DNA from: SIG454 sp045578465
Lineage (GTDB): Bacteria; Bacillota; Clostridia; Monoglobales; Monoglobaceae
Assembly (NCBI GenBank): GCA_045578465.1
Contig: JAZNKJ010000009.1
Span: forward strand, 1 to 64,000
Direction: 5' to 3'
DNA length: 64,000 nucleotides
Shown: positions 8,282-16,158 of the stretch, in pieces
How positions within the stretch are numbered: position 1 is the stretch's first letter
Layout: every line of letters begins with the position of its first letter
The notes under the pieces: model-generated
The model's database searches: none
What the model was told of the DNA's origin: nothing
The model's input: the letters and a program-made list of their open reading frames with translations, nothing else
Translations under genes and position numbers: made by a program

Positions 8282-8773
8282 TTAGTTTTTAATATATTTG
8301 GTAAAGGTAATATAAATCCCTTTTTCAGTTTTAACCATTTCTTCCTCGGCAATATGCCAGTCAGGAAGTTCGTTAAAATTCGGTATAAATCTGTCGGCAT
8401 CATAAACCTTGTCTATAATGGTTATATACGCCGTATCAATGTATTTTATACACTGATTATAAATGCTCGCCCCGCCGATAAAGAAAATGTCCTCATCCTT
8501 ATAATTCGCTTTGGCAAAATTAACTGCCTCGTCCAAATCCTTAAAGCAAATTGCGTCAGGATGGGTTACGCTCCCGTCATCGGAGAGGATTATATTTGTT
8601 CTGTTTTTAAGGGGTTTCTGGTTTGGAAGAGAGAGGAAGGTCACTCCGCCCATAATAACCACTTTCCCCATAGTTTTTTCACGGAAAAATTTCATATCCT
8701 CAGGGATATTGTCAAGCAAATCCCCGTTTTTCCCGATTCCCCACTGCAAGTCCGCAGCAACTATCATATTCAT
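8282..8773 (-). CDS. folA: Dihydrofolate reductase
   Basis: 163 residues. The family order is visible: MIVAADLQWGIGKNGDLL, the acidic active-site residue in IPEDMKFF, the NADPH-binding MGGVTFLSLP loop, NIILS, and FFIGGASIYNQ. It reduces the dihydrofolate made by thymidylate synthase, whose gene ends 14 bases upstream. The loop that is usually MGRKT reads MGGVT, and the tryptophan normally after GDLL is Asp, so it is a divergent DHFR; antifolate binding could differ from model enzymes. It is translated in the thyA-folA transcript. Confidence 0.9.
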   Translation of the reverse strand: MNMIVAADLQWGIGKNGDLLDNIPEDMKFFREKTMGKVVIMGGVTFLSLPNQKPLKNRTNIILSDDGSVTHPDAICFKDLDEAVNFAKANYKDEDIFFIGGASIYNQCIKYIDTAYITIIDKVYDADRFIPNFNELPDWHIAEEEMVKTEKGIYITFTKYIKN

Positions 8774-8787
8774 ATCTTTTAGTCTCC

Positions 8788-9618
8788 TTATATGGCCACA
8801 GGAATGTTCTTGATTTGTTCGTTTTTCTGATAATTTTCCAAAGTGAAATCATCAGGAGTAAAGTCATAAAAATTCTTTATATCAGGATTTACGATAAGCT
8901 TAGGAGCCGGGAATGTGGGGCGCTCTATCATTTCCTTTATAACAGGAATATGCCTGTCATAAATATGGGCGTCCGCTATAACATGGACAAGCTCCCCTGC
9001 CTCAAAACCGCTTACCTGAGCCATCATAATTAAAAGAATTGCATACTGGCAAACATTCCAGTTGTTTGCCGCCAGAATATCCTGAGACCTCTGGTTTAAA
9101 ATTCCGTTAAGCTTATTCCCCGTTACATTAAAGGTCATACTGTATGCACAAGGGTATAAATTCATTTCGGACAAATCAGAATGAACATAAATATTTGTCA
9201 TAATTCTTCGGCTGTATGGGTTATGTTTTAAGTCATAGAGAACTCTGTCAACCTGGTCGAACTCGCCCTCTTTATACTTATGCTTAACCCCCATCTGATA
9301 GCCGTAAGCCTTACCGATTGAGCCGTTTTCGTCTGCCCAGCTGTCCCAGATATGACTGTTTAAATCCTTAACATTGTTGGACTTTTTCTGCCAGATCCAG
9401 AGAAGTTCATCAATGGCGCTTTTTAGATAGGTGGGGCGGAGAGTTAAAATCGGGAACTCCTCGCTTAAATCATATCTGTTAACAACGCCGAACTTTTTAA
9501 TGGTGTGGGCAGGGGTGCCGTCCTCCCAATGAGGACGGACAGATTGTCCTTCATCTGAAAAGCCGTTTTCAATTATATCACGGCACATGGCCTTGAAAAT
9601 TTCATCTGCTTTGCTCAT
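8788..9618 (-). CDS. thyA: Thymidylate synthase (divergent ThyA type)
   Basis: 276 residues. It methylates dUMP using 5,10-methylene-THF and releases dihydrofolate for FolA next door. The nucleophile is Cys157 in the LYPCAYSM motif; the QRSQD phosphate-binding motif, an Asn (about N188) at the dUMP-selecting position in NNWNVCQYA, and ADAHIYDRH are present. In most ThyA proteins the cysteine is followed by His (PPCH) and later by PFNIASYA; here these are PCA and NNWNVCQYA. It is thus a divergent subgroup but retains the core catalytic residues. The gap to gyrA is 12 bases. Confidence 0.88.
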   Translation of the reverse strand: MSKADEIFKAMCRDIIENGFSDEGQSVRPHWEDGTPAHTIKKFGVVNRYDLSEEFPILTLRPTYLKSAIDELLWIWQKKSNNVKDLNSHIWDSWADENGSIGKAYGYQMGVKHKYKEGEFDQVDRVLYDLKHNPYSRRIMTNIYVHSDLSEMNLYPCAYSMTFNVTGNKLNGILNQRSQDILAANNWNVCQYAILLIMMAQVSGFEAGELVHVIADAHIYDRHIPVIKEMIERPTFPAPKLIVNPDIKNFYDFTPDDFTLENYQKNEQIKNIPVAI

Positions 9619-9630
9619 TTTCCCACCGCC

Positions 9631-12132
9631 TTATTCCTGGGTTTCCTCAGGTGCAGTTTCGCCCTCAGCCTCAACCTCTGCATCCTGTTCCTTTGCAATC
9701 TCGGAGCCGGAAACAATCTTTACTCCTTCGCCAAGGCGCATAAGTCTTACGCCCTTTGTAACTCTGCCGAAGGTGCTTATTTCTTCACTGCCCATACGGA
9801 TAACAATACCCTCGGAAGTGATTAAGATAATGTCATCGTTTTCCGTAACAACGCTGAAGCCTGAAACATTACCTGTCTGCTCGCTGATTTTATAAGTTGT
9901 TGTTCCCTTACCGCCACGGGTCTGAATCTTATATTCATCCATTTCGGTCCTCTTTCCGAAACCGTTTTCGGAGATAACAAGAACTTTTCCGCCCTCACGG
10001 TTTGTGCTCATACCAACAACATAGTCGCCATCTTCAAGGTTAATGCCTCGAACACCTCGGGAAACACGGCCCATAGGTCTTGCGTCGGATTCGTTAAATC
10101 TTATCATCTTACCAAGATATGTTCCGAGGAAGATGTCGGCATTTCCGTCTGTCATTTCAACCTTGATAAGCTGGTCGCCCTCGTCAAGACGGATAGCAAT
10201 CTTACCAGCTTTTGGAGCATTTTCATATTCCATAAGGTCGGTCTTTTTGATAACGCCCTGACGGGTTGCCATAATGAGATACTTGCCCTCTTCGTATTCT
10301 CTTACAGGGATTGTTGCAGAGATTTTTTCCCCTGATTCAAGAGGAATAAGGTTAACAATCGGTGTTCCCTTTGCAGTTCTTCCGCATTCAGGAATTTCGT
10401 ATGCCTTGATTCTATACATTCTTCCTGTGTTGGTAAAGAAAAGAATATGGGCATGAGTTGAGGATACAAACATCTTCTCAACAAAGTCTTCTTCCTTGGT
10501 CTGCATACCGATTATGCCTCGCCCGCCTCGTCTTTGGCTCTTATAAGTATCTGCCGCAAGACGCTTGATATAACCCTCGTGGGTCATTGTTATAACATTG
10601 TCCTCTTCTTCAATAAGGTCTTCAATATCAATATCGTCAAGAGCAGGCTCAATAGAAGTCTTTCTTTCGTCGCCGAACTTATCGCGGATTTCCGCAATTT
10701 CTGTCTTGATAATTTCATAGACTCTGTGCTCATTGGCAAGAATATCTGTAAGGTCTTTGATAAGTGCCATAAGCTCAGCGTATTCGTTGTCAATCTTTTC
10801 GCGCTCTAAGCCCTGCAATCTTGCAAGACGCATATCAAGAATTGCCTGAGACTGAATTTCGCTTAAATCAAAGCGGTCCATAAGTTTTTCCTGAGCGTCG
10901 TTATAACTGCTTCTGATTATTGCAATAATTTCGTCAATGTTATCAAGAGCAATTCTAAGACCCTCTAAGATATGGGCTCTTGCCTCAGCCTTTGCCTTGT
11001 CAAACTTTGTTCTGCGAACGATAACTTCTTTCTGGAAAGAGATATATTCGTCCAAAATCTGACGGAGGTTTAAGATTTTCGGCTCTATTTTATTAACAAG
11101 AGCAAGCATAATAACACCGAAAGTTGATTCCATTTCGGTATATTTATAAAGCTGATTTAAAACGATTGTGGCGTTTGCTGAGGACTTAACCTCAACAACA
11201 ACGCGGAGACCGTCTCTGTCGGATTCGTCGCGAAGGTCGGAAATTCCCTCAATTCTCTTTTCGTGAACAAGCTCTGCAATTCTTTCAATAAGACGAGCCT
11301 TGTTAACCATATAAGGAATTTCGGTTATAACAATTCTCTCCTGACCGTTTTTATTTGTCTCAATTTCCGCTCTTGCGCGAACTTTCAGCTTTGATCTGCC
11401 TGTTCTGTATGCCTCACGAATGGAATTAACACCCATAATCATTCCCCCTGTCGGGAAATCAGGGCCTTTAATATACTCCATAAGCTCGTCAATAGTGATT
11501 TCAGGGTTATCAATAACCGCAATAATTCCGTTTATAACCTCAGTTAAATTGTGAGGCGGAATGTTTGTTGCCATACCAACCGCGATACCGTTTGAGCCGT
11601 TCACCAAAAGGTTAGGGAAACGGGACGGAAGAACCTCAGGCTCCTTTAATCTTTCATCAAAGTTAGGAACAAAATTTACTGTATCCTTTTCAATGTTGGA
11701 AAGAAGATGCATAGCGATTTTTGACATTCTCGCTTCTGTATATCTGTAAGCCGCAGCAGGGTCGCCGTCGATACTACCAAAGTTACCCTGACCATCAACG
11801 GTTGGGTATCTCATAGAGAAGGTCTGTGCCATACGAACCATTGCATCATAAACAGATGCGTCGCCGTGTGGATGGTATCTACCAAGCACATTACCAACGG
11901 TAGTCGCACTCTTTCTGTATTCTTTTGTTGGGTAAAGCCCGTCCTCATACATTGCGTATAAAATACGGCGATGAACAGGCTTTAAGCCGTCCCTGACATC
12001 AGGAAGAGCACGGCCTGCTATAACCGACATTGAGTAGTCGATATAGGCAGTTCTCATTTCCTTTTCTAGGTCAACGGGAATAACATTAAGCTTTGATAAA
12101 TCAAACATATTTTCCTGATTTTTCTCGTCCAT
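9631..12132 (-). CDS. gyrA: DNA gyrase subunit A
   Basis: 833 residues. The breakage-reunion domain carries the RYHPHGDASVYD quinolone-determining region and the catalytic Tyr (about Y131) in YRYTEA. A GyrA box, QRRGGRG, at about residue 530 separates it from topoisomerase IV ParC. Six beta-pinwheel blades follow, then a short Glu-rich tail. With GyrB it introduces negative supercoils using ATP. Residue 92, equivalent to E. coli Ser83, is Ala, and Asp96 matches Asp87. The gene is not next to gyrB, which is 4 kb away behind rex, a MATE gene, ruvX and a tRNA, unlike the Bacillus order. Confidence 0.96.
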   Translation of the reverse strand: MDEKNQENMFDLSKLNVIPVDLEKEMRTAYIDYSMSVIAGRALPDVRDGLKPVHRRILYAMYEDGLYPTKEYRKSATTVGNVLGRYHPHGDASVYDAMVRMAQTFSMRYPTVDGQGNFGSIDGDPAAAYRYTEARMSKIAMHLLSNIEKDTVNFVPNFDERLKEPEVLPSRFPNLLVNGSNGIAVGMATNIPPHNLTEVINGIIAVIDNPEITIDELMEYIKGPDFPTGGMIMGVNSIREAYRTGRSKLKVRARAEIETNKNGQERIVITEIPYMVNKARLIERIAELVHEKRIEGISDLRDESDRDGLRVVVEVKSSANATIVLNQLYKYTEMESTFGVIMLALVNKIEPKILNLRQILDEYISFQKEVIVRRTKFDKAKAEARAHILEGLRIALDNIDEIIAIIRSSYNDAQEKLMDRFDLSEIQSQAILDMRLARLQGLEREKIDNEYAELMALIKDLTDILANEHRVYEIIKTEIAEIRDKFGDERKTSIEPALDDIDIEDLIEEEDNVITMTHEGYIKRLAADTYKSQRRGGRGIIGMQTKEEDFVEKMFVSSTHAHILFFTNTGRMYRIKAYEIPECGRTAKGTPIVNLIPLESGEKISATIPVREYEEGKYLIMATRQGVIKKTDLMEYENAPKAGKIAIRLDEGDQLIKVEMTDGNADIFLGTYLGKMIRFNESDARPMGRVSRGVRGINLEDGDYVVGMSTNREGGKVLVISENGFGKRTEMDEYKIQTRGGKGTTTYKISEQTGNVSGFSVVTENDDIILITSEGIVIRMGSEEISTFGRVTKGVRLMRLGEGVKIVSGSEIAKEQDAEVEAEGETAPEETQE

Positions 12133-12170
12133 TTTTTCCTCTCCTATCTATATCTTTTTTATTACATACA

Positions 12171-12262
12171 AAAAAGGATTTCTCCCTTATGTATTTCGAC
12201 ACAAAGGGTAAAAATCCTCTTTTTTTGCGAATTTTTAATTTTTTAAAAAGGATATCCTTTTT
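12171..12262 (-). terminator. Two hairpins between rex and gyrA
   Basis: Right after the rex stop there is an 18-base perfect palindrome with no loop bases (AAAAAGGATATCCTTTTT, 12245-12262). About 20 bases on, a longer imperfect hairpin (12171-12225; AGGAT...ATCCT outer stem, CCCTT...AAGGG inner stem) has T runs on both sides. Together they probably end the rex transcript. No clear gyrA promoter is seen between them and the gyrA ATG. Confidence 0.6.
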
Positions 12263-12277
12263 TTGGCGGTGCAAAAT

Positions 12278-12913
12278 TTATAATTCTGCCTCATTTTCGG
12301 CCATTTTATAGGAAAGACGCATTAAACTGTCACTTAAATGGATGTTTTCAACGGCAATATGGTCGGAGGTATTAAGTTCGGCATAAGAGAAGTTTAAAAA
12401 GCCTTTAATTCCCATTTCTTCAAGTTCGTTTGCAACCTGATTAACGCTGGCTTTACTTACTGCGATTATTGCCATCTCGATATTGTTTTCTTTTATAAAA
12501 TCTTCAACGCCAGCATAGTCTAAAATTTCATAATTTCCAACCGTCGTGCCGATTTTTTCTTTGTCGGCATCAAAAACGCCTTTTAAAGAAAAACCTCTTT
12601 TTTCAAAATTAGTATTAAGAACAAGGGCTTTGCCCATATTTCCGGCGCCCACCAAAATTGCTGTCTTCTTTTTATTTATGCCTAAGATTTTGCCAATTTC
12701 ATCATAGAGATTATTAACATTATAGCCATATCCCTGCTGACCAAAGCCTCCGAAGCAATTTAAATCCTGACGAATCTGAGATGCAGTTATGTTCATTTTC
12801 TCGCTTAGGGCCTTTGAGGAAATTCTTCCGCAGCCTGAGGCGATAAGCTCCCCTAAATAGCGATAGTATCTTGGAAGACGGTTGATAACCGAATCCGAAA
12901 CTTTTCTCTTCAT
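12278..12913 (-). CDS. rex: Redox-sensing transcriptional repressor Rex
   Basis: 211 residues. The N-terminal winged helix (VINRLPRYYRYLGELI and SSKALSEKMNITASQIRQDL, with GGFGQQGYGYNV) is followed by a Rossmann domain with VGAGNMGKAL that binds NADH/NAD+, and a swapped C-terminal helix. Rex dimers leave DNA when NADH is high, relieving repression of fermentation and glycolysis genes. A Rex-like operator is seen ahead of gapA at 63167-63184. The gene is transcribed alone or with the MATE gene upstream (66-base gap). Length matches the family. Confidence 0.95.
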   Translation of the reverse strand: MKRKVSDSVINRLPRYYRYLGELIASGCGRISSKALSEKMNITASQIRQDLNCFGGFGQQGYGYNVNNLYDEIGKILGINKKKTAILVGAGNMGKALVLNTNFEKRGFSLKGVFDADKEKIGTTVGNYEILDYAGVEDFIKENNIEMAIIAVSKASVNQVANELEEMGIKGFLNFSYAELNTSDHIAVENIHLSDSLMRLSYKMAENEAEL

Positions 12914-12979
12914 AAAAAACTCCTTACAAAAAACAACTATAATACTATTTTATAAAATTTTTCGATTTTTGTCAACATT

Positions 12980-14350
12980 TTATTCCTTGGCAGAACCAAA
13001 GCTTTTAATAACTTTCCGCGTTACAAAAATTATAAAAATTACCAGGGCAATATCTGTTACAATCCATGCCACAGGATAGGATAAATAAAGGCTTTCCAGC
13101 GTCTTATATTTTGCAAAAACAGTGTAAATCCATCCAAATCTCATTCCGCAGATACCGATAACTGTTGCACATGTCGGAATTATGGATGAGCCCATCCCTC
13201 TGAGAGCGCCCACTAAGGCTTCCATAAGGCCACAGATAAAGTAAGTTGACAGGATAATATTCAGCCTTTTTGCGCCCTCTTCTATAACCCCTGTTTTTCC
13301 GGGGGCATAAATATCTAAAAGAGTTTCTTTGAACGCAAGAATTAAAAAGCTGACAAAGGCTCCTATAACAACTACTTCCAGACAGCCGATGTAAATGCTC
13401 TTTTTCATTTTTTTAATATTTCCTGCTCCGAAGGTTTGCCCCACAAAAGTAGAAAGAGTTGGCGAAAAAGCGGCCATTACTATATATCCAAAGCCCTCAA
13501 TATTCGCCGCCGCACTGTTTCCTGCAATAGCTGTTGCGCCAAAACCATTTATTGAGGACTGAATAATAACATTGGAAACAGCGAAAAGAACTCCGCTGAT
13601 TCCTGACGGAACACCAATTCTTGAAATCTTTTTAAGCATTTTCATATCCATTTTAAGCTCCTTTAAAGAGAGCTTAATATCAGAATTCTCTTTCATTAAA
13701 TATCTCACGGTAAGCCCTGCCGATAAATACTGAGAAAGAATTGTTGCAAGACCTACTCCCGCTGCACCCATCTTAAAACCGATTACGAAAAACAAGTTAA
13801 GAATAACATTGACAATTCCGCTTGCTGACGCATAAATAAGAGGCGTTTTTGTATCTCCTGACGCCCTGAGGATTGCTGCACCAAAATTATAAAGGAGAGA
13901 AGCCGGCATACCTAAAAATATTATAATCATATATAAAGAGGCTTCTCCAATAATTTCCTTTGGAGTATCCATCATATCAAGAAGAGTATAGGAAAGACTC
14001 GCCCCAACCACCGTAAGAAAAATTCCACCCAGAACAGATACAAGCATTGATGTGTGAACGCATTTTTTAACAAGTTTGCTGCCCTCTGCTGTTCCTTGGC
14101 CTTTAAACTGAGCAACAAGAACATTTGTTCCCACGGAAAGACCTACAAACAAATTGATAAGCAAATTAGTAATAGAGGTTGTTGCGCCGACTGCCGCAAG
14201 GGAATTTTCTCCGGCATATCTTCCTACAACCACAATGTCTGCCGCATTATATAAAAGTTGAAGAAGCCCCGTCAACATAATAGGAAAGGCAAAGAGCCAC
14301 ATATTCTTAAAAACAGAGCCACCTAAAATATCAATGTTTCGTTTACTCAT
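12980..14350 (-). CDS. MATE family multidrug/metabolite exporter
   Basis: 456 residues with 12 membrane segments, typical of MATE. Family marks are KNMWLFAFPIMLTGLLQLL near the start, NAADIVVVGRYAGENSLAAVG, and the second-half repeat GFGATAIAGNSAAANIEG. These carriers exchange Na+ or H+ for cationic drugs or metabolites; the substrate is unknown. The ATG at 14350 is preferred; a TTG three codons earlier (14359) sits closer to AAAGGG and cannot be excluded. It is divergent from ruvX across a 250-base intergenic region that holds a DnaA box. Confidence 0.88.
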   Translation of the reverse strand: MSKRNIDILGGSVFKNMWLFAFPIMLTGLLQLLYNAADIVVVGRYAGENSLAAVGATTSITNLLINLFVGLSVGTNVLVAQFKGQGTAEGSKLVKKCVHTSMLVSVLGGIFLTVVGASLSYTLLDMMDTPKEIIGEASLYMIIIFLGMPASLLYNFGAAILRASGDTKTPLIYASASGIVNVILNLFFVIGFKMGAAGVGLATILSQYLSAGLTVRYLMKENSDIKLSLKELKMDMKMLKKISRIGVPSGISGVLFAVSNVIIQSSINGFGATAIAGNSAAANIEGFGYIVMAAFSPTLSTFVGQTFGAGNIKKMKKSIYIGCLEVVVIGAFVSFLILAFKETLLDIYAPGKTGVIEEGAKRLNIILSTYFICGLMEALVGALRGMGSSIIPTCATVIGICGMRFGWIYTVFAKYKTLESLYLSYPVAWIVTDIALVIFIIFVTRKVIKSFGSAKE

Positions 14351-14602
14351 AATCAACACGCCCTTTAATTTATCACATCACTTTAATGTTACCACCTCTT
14401 ATTCTAAAAGTCAACGCTTTTCCATATCTTATTAAAAGAGGGCGTTAATTCCCACAATCCACAGAGTTATCCACAGGAAATTCTTCCAATTTAAAAGAAA
14501 AACCGCCTTTTTCCCCATTATTAGTTTTTAATTTATCAACAACTTGCATAATATAATATTTTATGATAAAATTATAAAAAAAGATTTTTTCAGGGGGATA
14601 AA
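14351..14602. promoter_or_regulatory. Divergent intergenic region with a perfect DnaA box
   Basis: This non-coding stretch between the MATE gene and ruvX holds TTATCCACA at 14467-14475, an exact DnaA box, and TTATCAACA at 14533-14541, one base off TTATNCACA. The right half is AT-rich and should carry the ruvX promoter. With only two boxes it looks more like a DnaA titration or regulatory site than an origin. Confidence 0.45.
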
Positions 14603-15016
14603 ATGGTTTTAGGAATAGATTTCGGGGACAGCCGGACAGGGTTTGCCATAAGCGATTCGCTGGAAATGATGGCGTCAACAGTTGAAACCTTTAAAGAAAA
14701 AAATATGAAAAAGGTAGTTCTTCGCGCCATAGAGCTTTTAGAGGAGCTCCATGCCGACAAAATTGTCTTGGGCTTTCCGAAAAATATGAACGGAACTGTT
14801 GGCGACAGGGGGAAGAAGTCCCAGAAATTTGCGAAAGAGCTCCGCGCCTTAACCGATGTTCCTGTTATTTTATGGGACGAAAGGCTCACAACCGTTTCTG
14901 CCCACAATCTTATGAATGAAACCAATGTAAGAGGGCAAAAGAGGAAGGACAGCGTTGATAAAATTGCCGCTGCCTTTATATTGCAATCCTATCTTGACAG
15001 TCAGAGAAATGCCTGA
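14603..15016 (+). CDS. ruvX: RuvX/YqgF RNase H-fold nuclease
   Basis: 137 residues, the normal length for YqgF. Motifs are GIDFGDSRTGFAISD with the first catalytic Asp, IVLGFPKNMNGTVGDR, LWDERLTT with a catalytic Glu, and DSVDKIAAAFILQSYLD with the last Asp. YqgF family proteins process the 5' end of pre-16S rRNA and have been proposed as Holliday-junction resolvases. An AGGGGG-like RBS precedes the ATG. The gene ends in TGA, one of few genes here to do so, and its last 8 bases overlap the start of the radical SAM gene. Confidence 0.92.
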   Translation: MVLGIDFGDSRTGFAISDSLEMMASTVETFKEKNMKKVVLRAIELLEELHADKIVLGFPKNMNGTVGDRGKKSQKFAKELRALTDVPVILWDERLTTVSAHNLMNETNVRGQKRKDSVDKIAAAFILQSYLDSQRNA

Positions 15017-15944
15017 AAGTCCCTTTTTATATTCAAGCGACAACAAGCGTTATCACACCCTGAATTATTATCTTCAAAATAAATTTGGAAAACGAGTTAT
15101 GCGTGCTTCTTTGGATGCAGGTTTTTCCTGCCCTAACATTGGCGGGAGATGCGCCATTGGCGGATGCACTTACTGCACTAGCGGAGCTTCTGAATTTACC
15201 GAAAAGGGAAGCATCACCGCTCAGATGAAAAAGGAAGAGGAGCGTATTTTTAAAAAATTTGGAGAAACTCCTCTAATTGCATATTTTCAAGCCCATTCAA
15301 ACACCTATGCCCCTCTTGAAATTTTAAAAGAAAAGTATGAAGAAGCATTATCTTTTCCCTCGGTTATAGGAATAAGCATTGCAACCCGAAGCGATTGCCT
15401 TGAAAAAGAGAAGATTGACTATCTTAAAGAGCTTTCAGAGACAACTTTTCTTTCCGTTGAGCTTGGCCTTCAAACCGTTTCGGACAAAACGGCGGAAAAA
15501 TGCAACCGAGGTCATAATTTTGATACCTTTCTTGACGCCTTTAACCGTCTTAAAGAGGCAAAAATAAGAACCTCTGTCCATATTATAAACGGCCTTTATG
15601 ATGAAACAAAGGAAGATATGATAAACACCGCCAGAGTTTTAGGGAAACTCCGCCCTGACGGAGTTAAAATTCATCTTCTTCATATTATGAAAAATACTTT
15701 TATGGAAAAAGAACTGGAAAATGGAATAATTACCCCTATGACATATGAAGATTATATAGAAACAGTCTGCACACAACTTCGCTATCTTCCGAAAGAGACT
15801 GTTATTGAGAGAATAACAGGGGACGGCTCAAAGGAAAATCTTATTGCCCCAAAATGGAGCATTGACAAAATCAAAGTTTTGGGCGGAATTGATAAATATA
15901 TGGCAGAAAATAACTTTTGCCAGGGAGATTTATTTAATATTTAA
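15009..15944 (+). CDS. YhcC-like radical SAM protein (TIGR01212 family)
   Basis: 311 residues. The cysteine cluster FSCPNIGGRCAIGGCTYC binds the [4Fe-4S] cluster; the spacing CxxxxxxxxxxxCxxC differs from the usual CxxxCxxC and is typical of this family. SVELGLQTVSD and IHIINGLYDET-like strands complete the TIM barrel, and VKIHLLHIMKNT marks the family. Its reaction is not established. The ATG at 15009 overlaps ruvX by 8 bases, suggesting translational coupling. Its transcript runs toward tRNA-Leu, which has its own promoter. Confidence 0.85.
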   Translation: MPESPFLYSSDNKRYHTLNYYLQNKFGKRVMRASLDAGFSCPNIGGRCAIGGCTYCTSGASEFTEKGSITAQMKKEEERIFKKFGETPLIAYFQAHSNTYAPLEILKEKYEEALSFPSVIGISIATRSDCLEKEKIDYLKELSETTFLSVELGLQTVSDKTAEKCNRGHNFDTFLDAFNRLKEAKIRTSVHIINGLYDETKEDMINTARVLGKLRPDGVKIHLLHIMKNTFMEKELENGIITPMTYEDYIETVCTQLRYLPKETVIERITGDGSKENLIAPKWSIDKIKVLGGIDKYMAENNFCQGDLFNI

Positions 15945-15952
15945 AAAAAGAC

Positions 15953-15981
15953 TTGCAAAAAACACTTTTCTGTGTTAGAAT
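15953..15981 (+). promoter_or_regulatory. Promoter of tRNA-Leu
   Basis: TTGCAA (15953-15958) and TAGAAT (15976-15981) are 17 bases apart and end 13 bases before the tRNA, a typical stable-RNA promoter position. Confidence 0.65.
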
Positions 15982-15994
15982 AGATTTTGCATTA

Positions 15995-16081
15995 GCCGGT
16001 GTGGTGGAATTGGCAGACGCGCTGGACTCAAAATCCTGTGGTAGAAATACCGTATCGGTTCGACCCCGATCACCGGCACCA
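15995..16081 (+). tRNA. tRNA-Leu (anticodon CAA)
   Basis: 87 bases including an encoded CCA end. The acceptor stem is GCCGGTG / CACCGGC. The D-arm is TGGTGGAATTGGCAGACGC, the anticodon loop CTCAAAA gives CAA at 16029-16031 (reads UUG), a long class II variable arm follows, and the T-arm is ATCGGTTCGACCCCGAT. The variable arm and D-loop GG identify it as leucine. One apparent mismatch occurs in the anticodon stem. Confidence 0.95.
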
Positions 16082-16082
16082 G

Positions 16083-16116
16083 AAAAGACAAGAAGAAACT
16101 TCTTGTCTTTTTATTT
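16083..16116 (+). terminator. Terminator of tRNA-Leu
   Basis: A 13-bp stem (AAAAGACAAGAAG / CTTCTTGTCTTTT) with an AAA loop, followed by T-rich sequence, begins two bases after the tRNA. Confidence 0.88.
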
Positions 16117-16126
16117 TTTCAAAACT

Positions 16127-16157
16127 AAAAAGGAGCAGAAAATCTGCTCCTTTTTTT
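16127..16157 (-). terminator. Terminator of the dnaN-recF-remB-gyrB operon
   Basis: A 13-bp stem (AAAAAGGAGCAGA / TCTGCTCCTTTTT) with an AAA loop next to the gyrB stop. It has T runs in both directions, so it also insulates the tRNA unit. Confidence 0.85.
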
Positions 16158-16158
16158 A

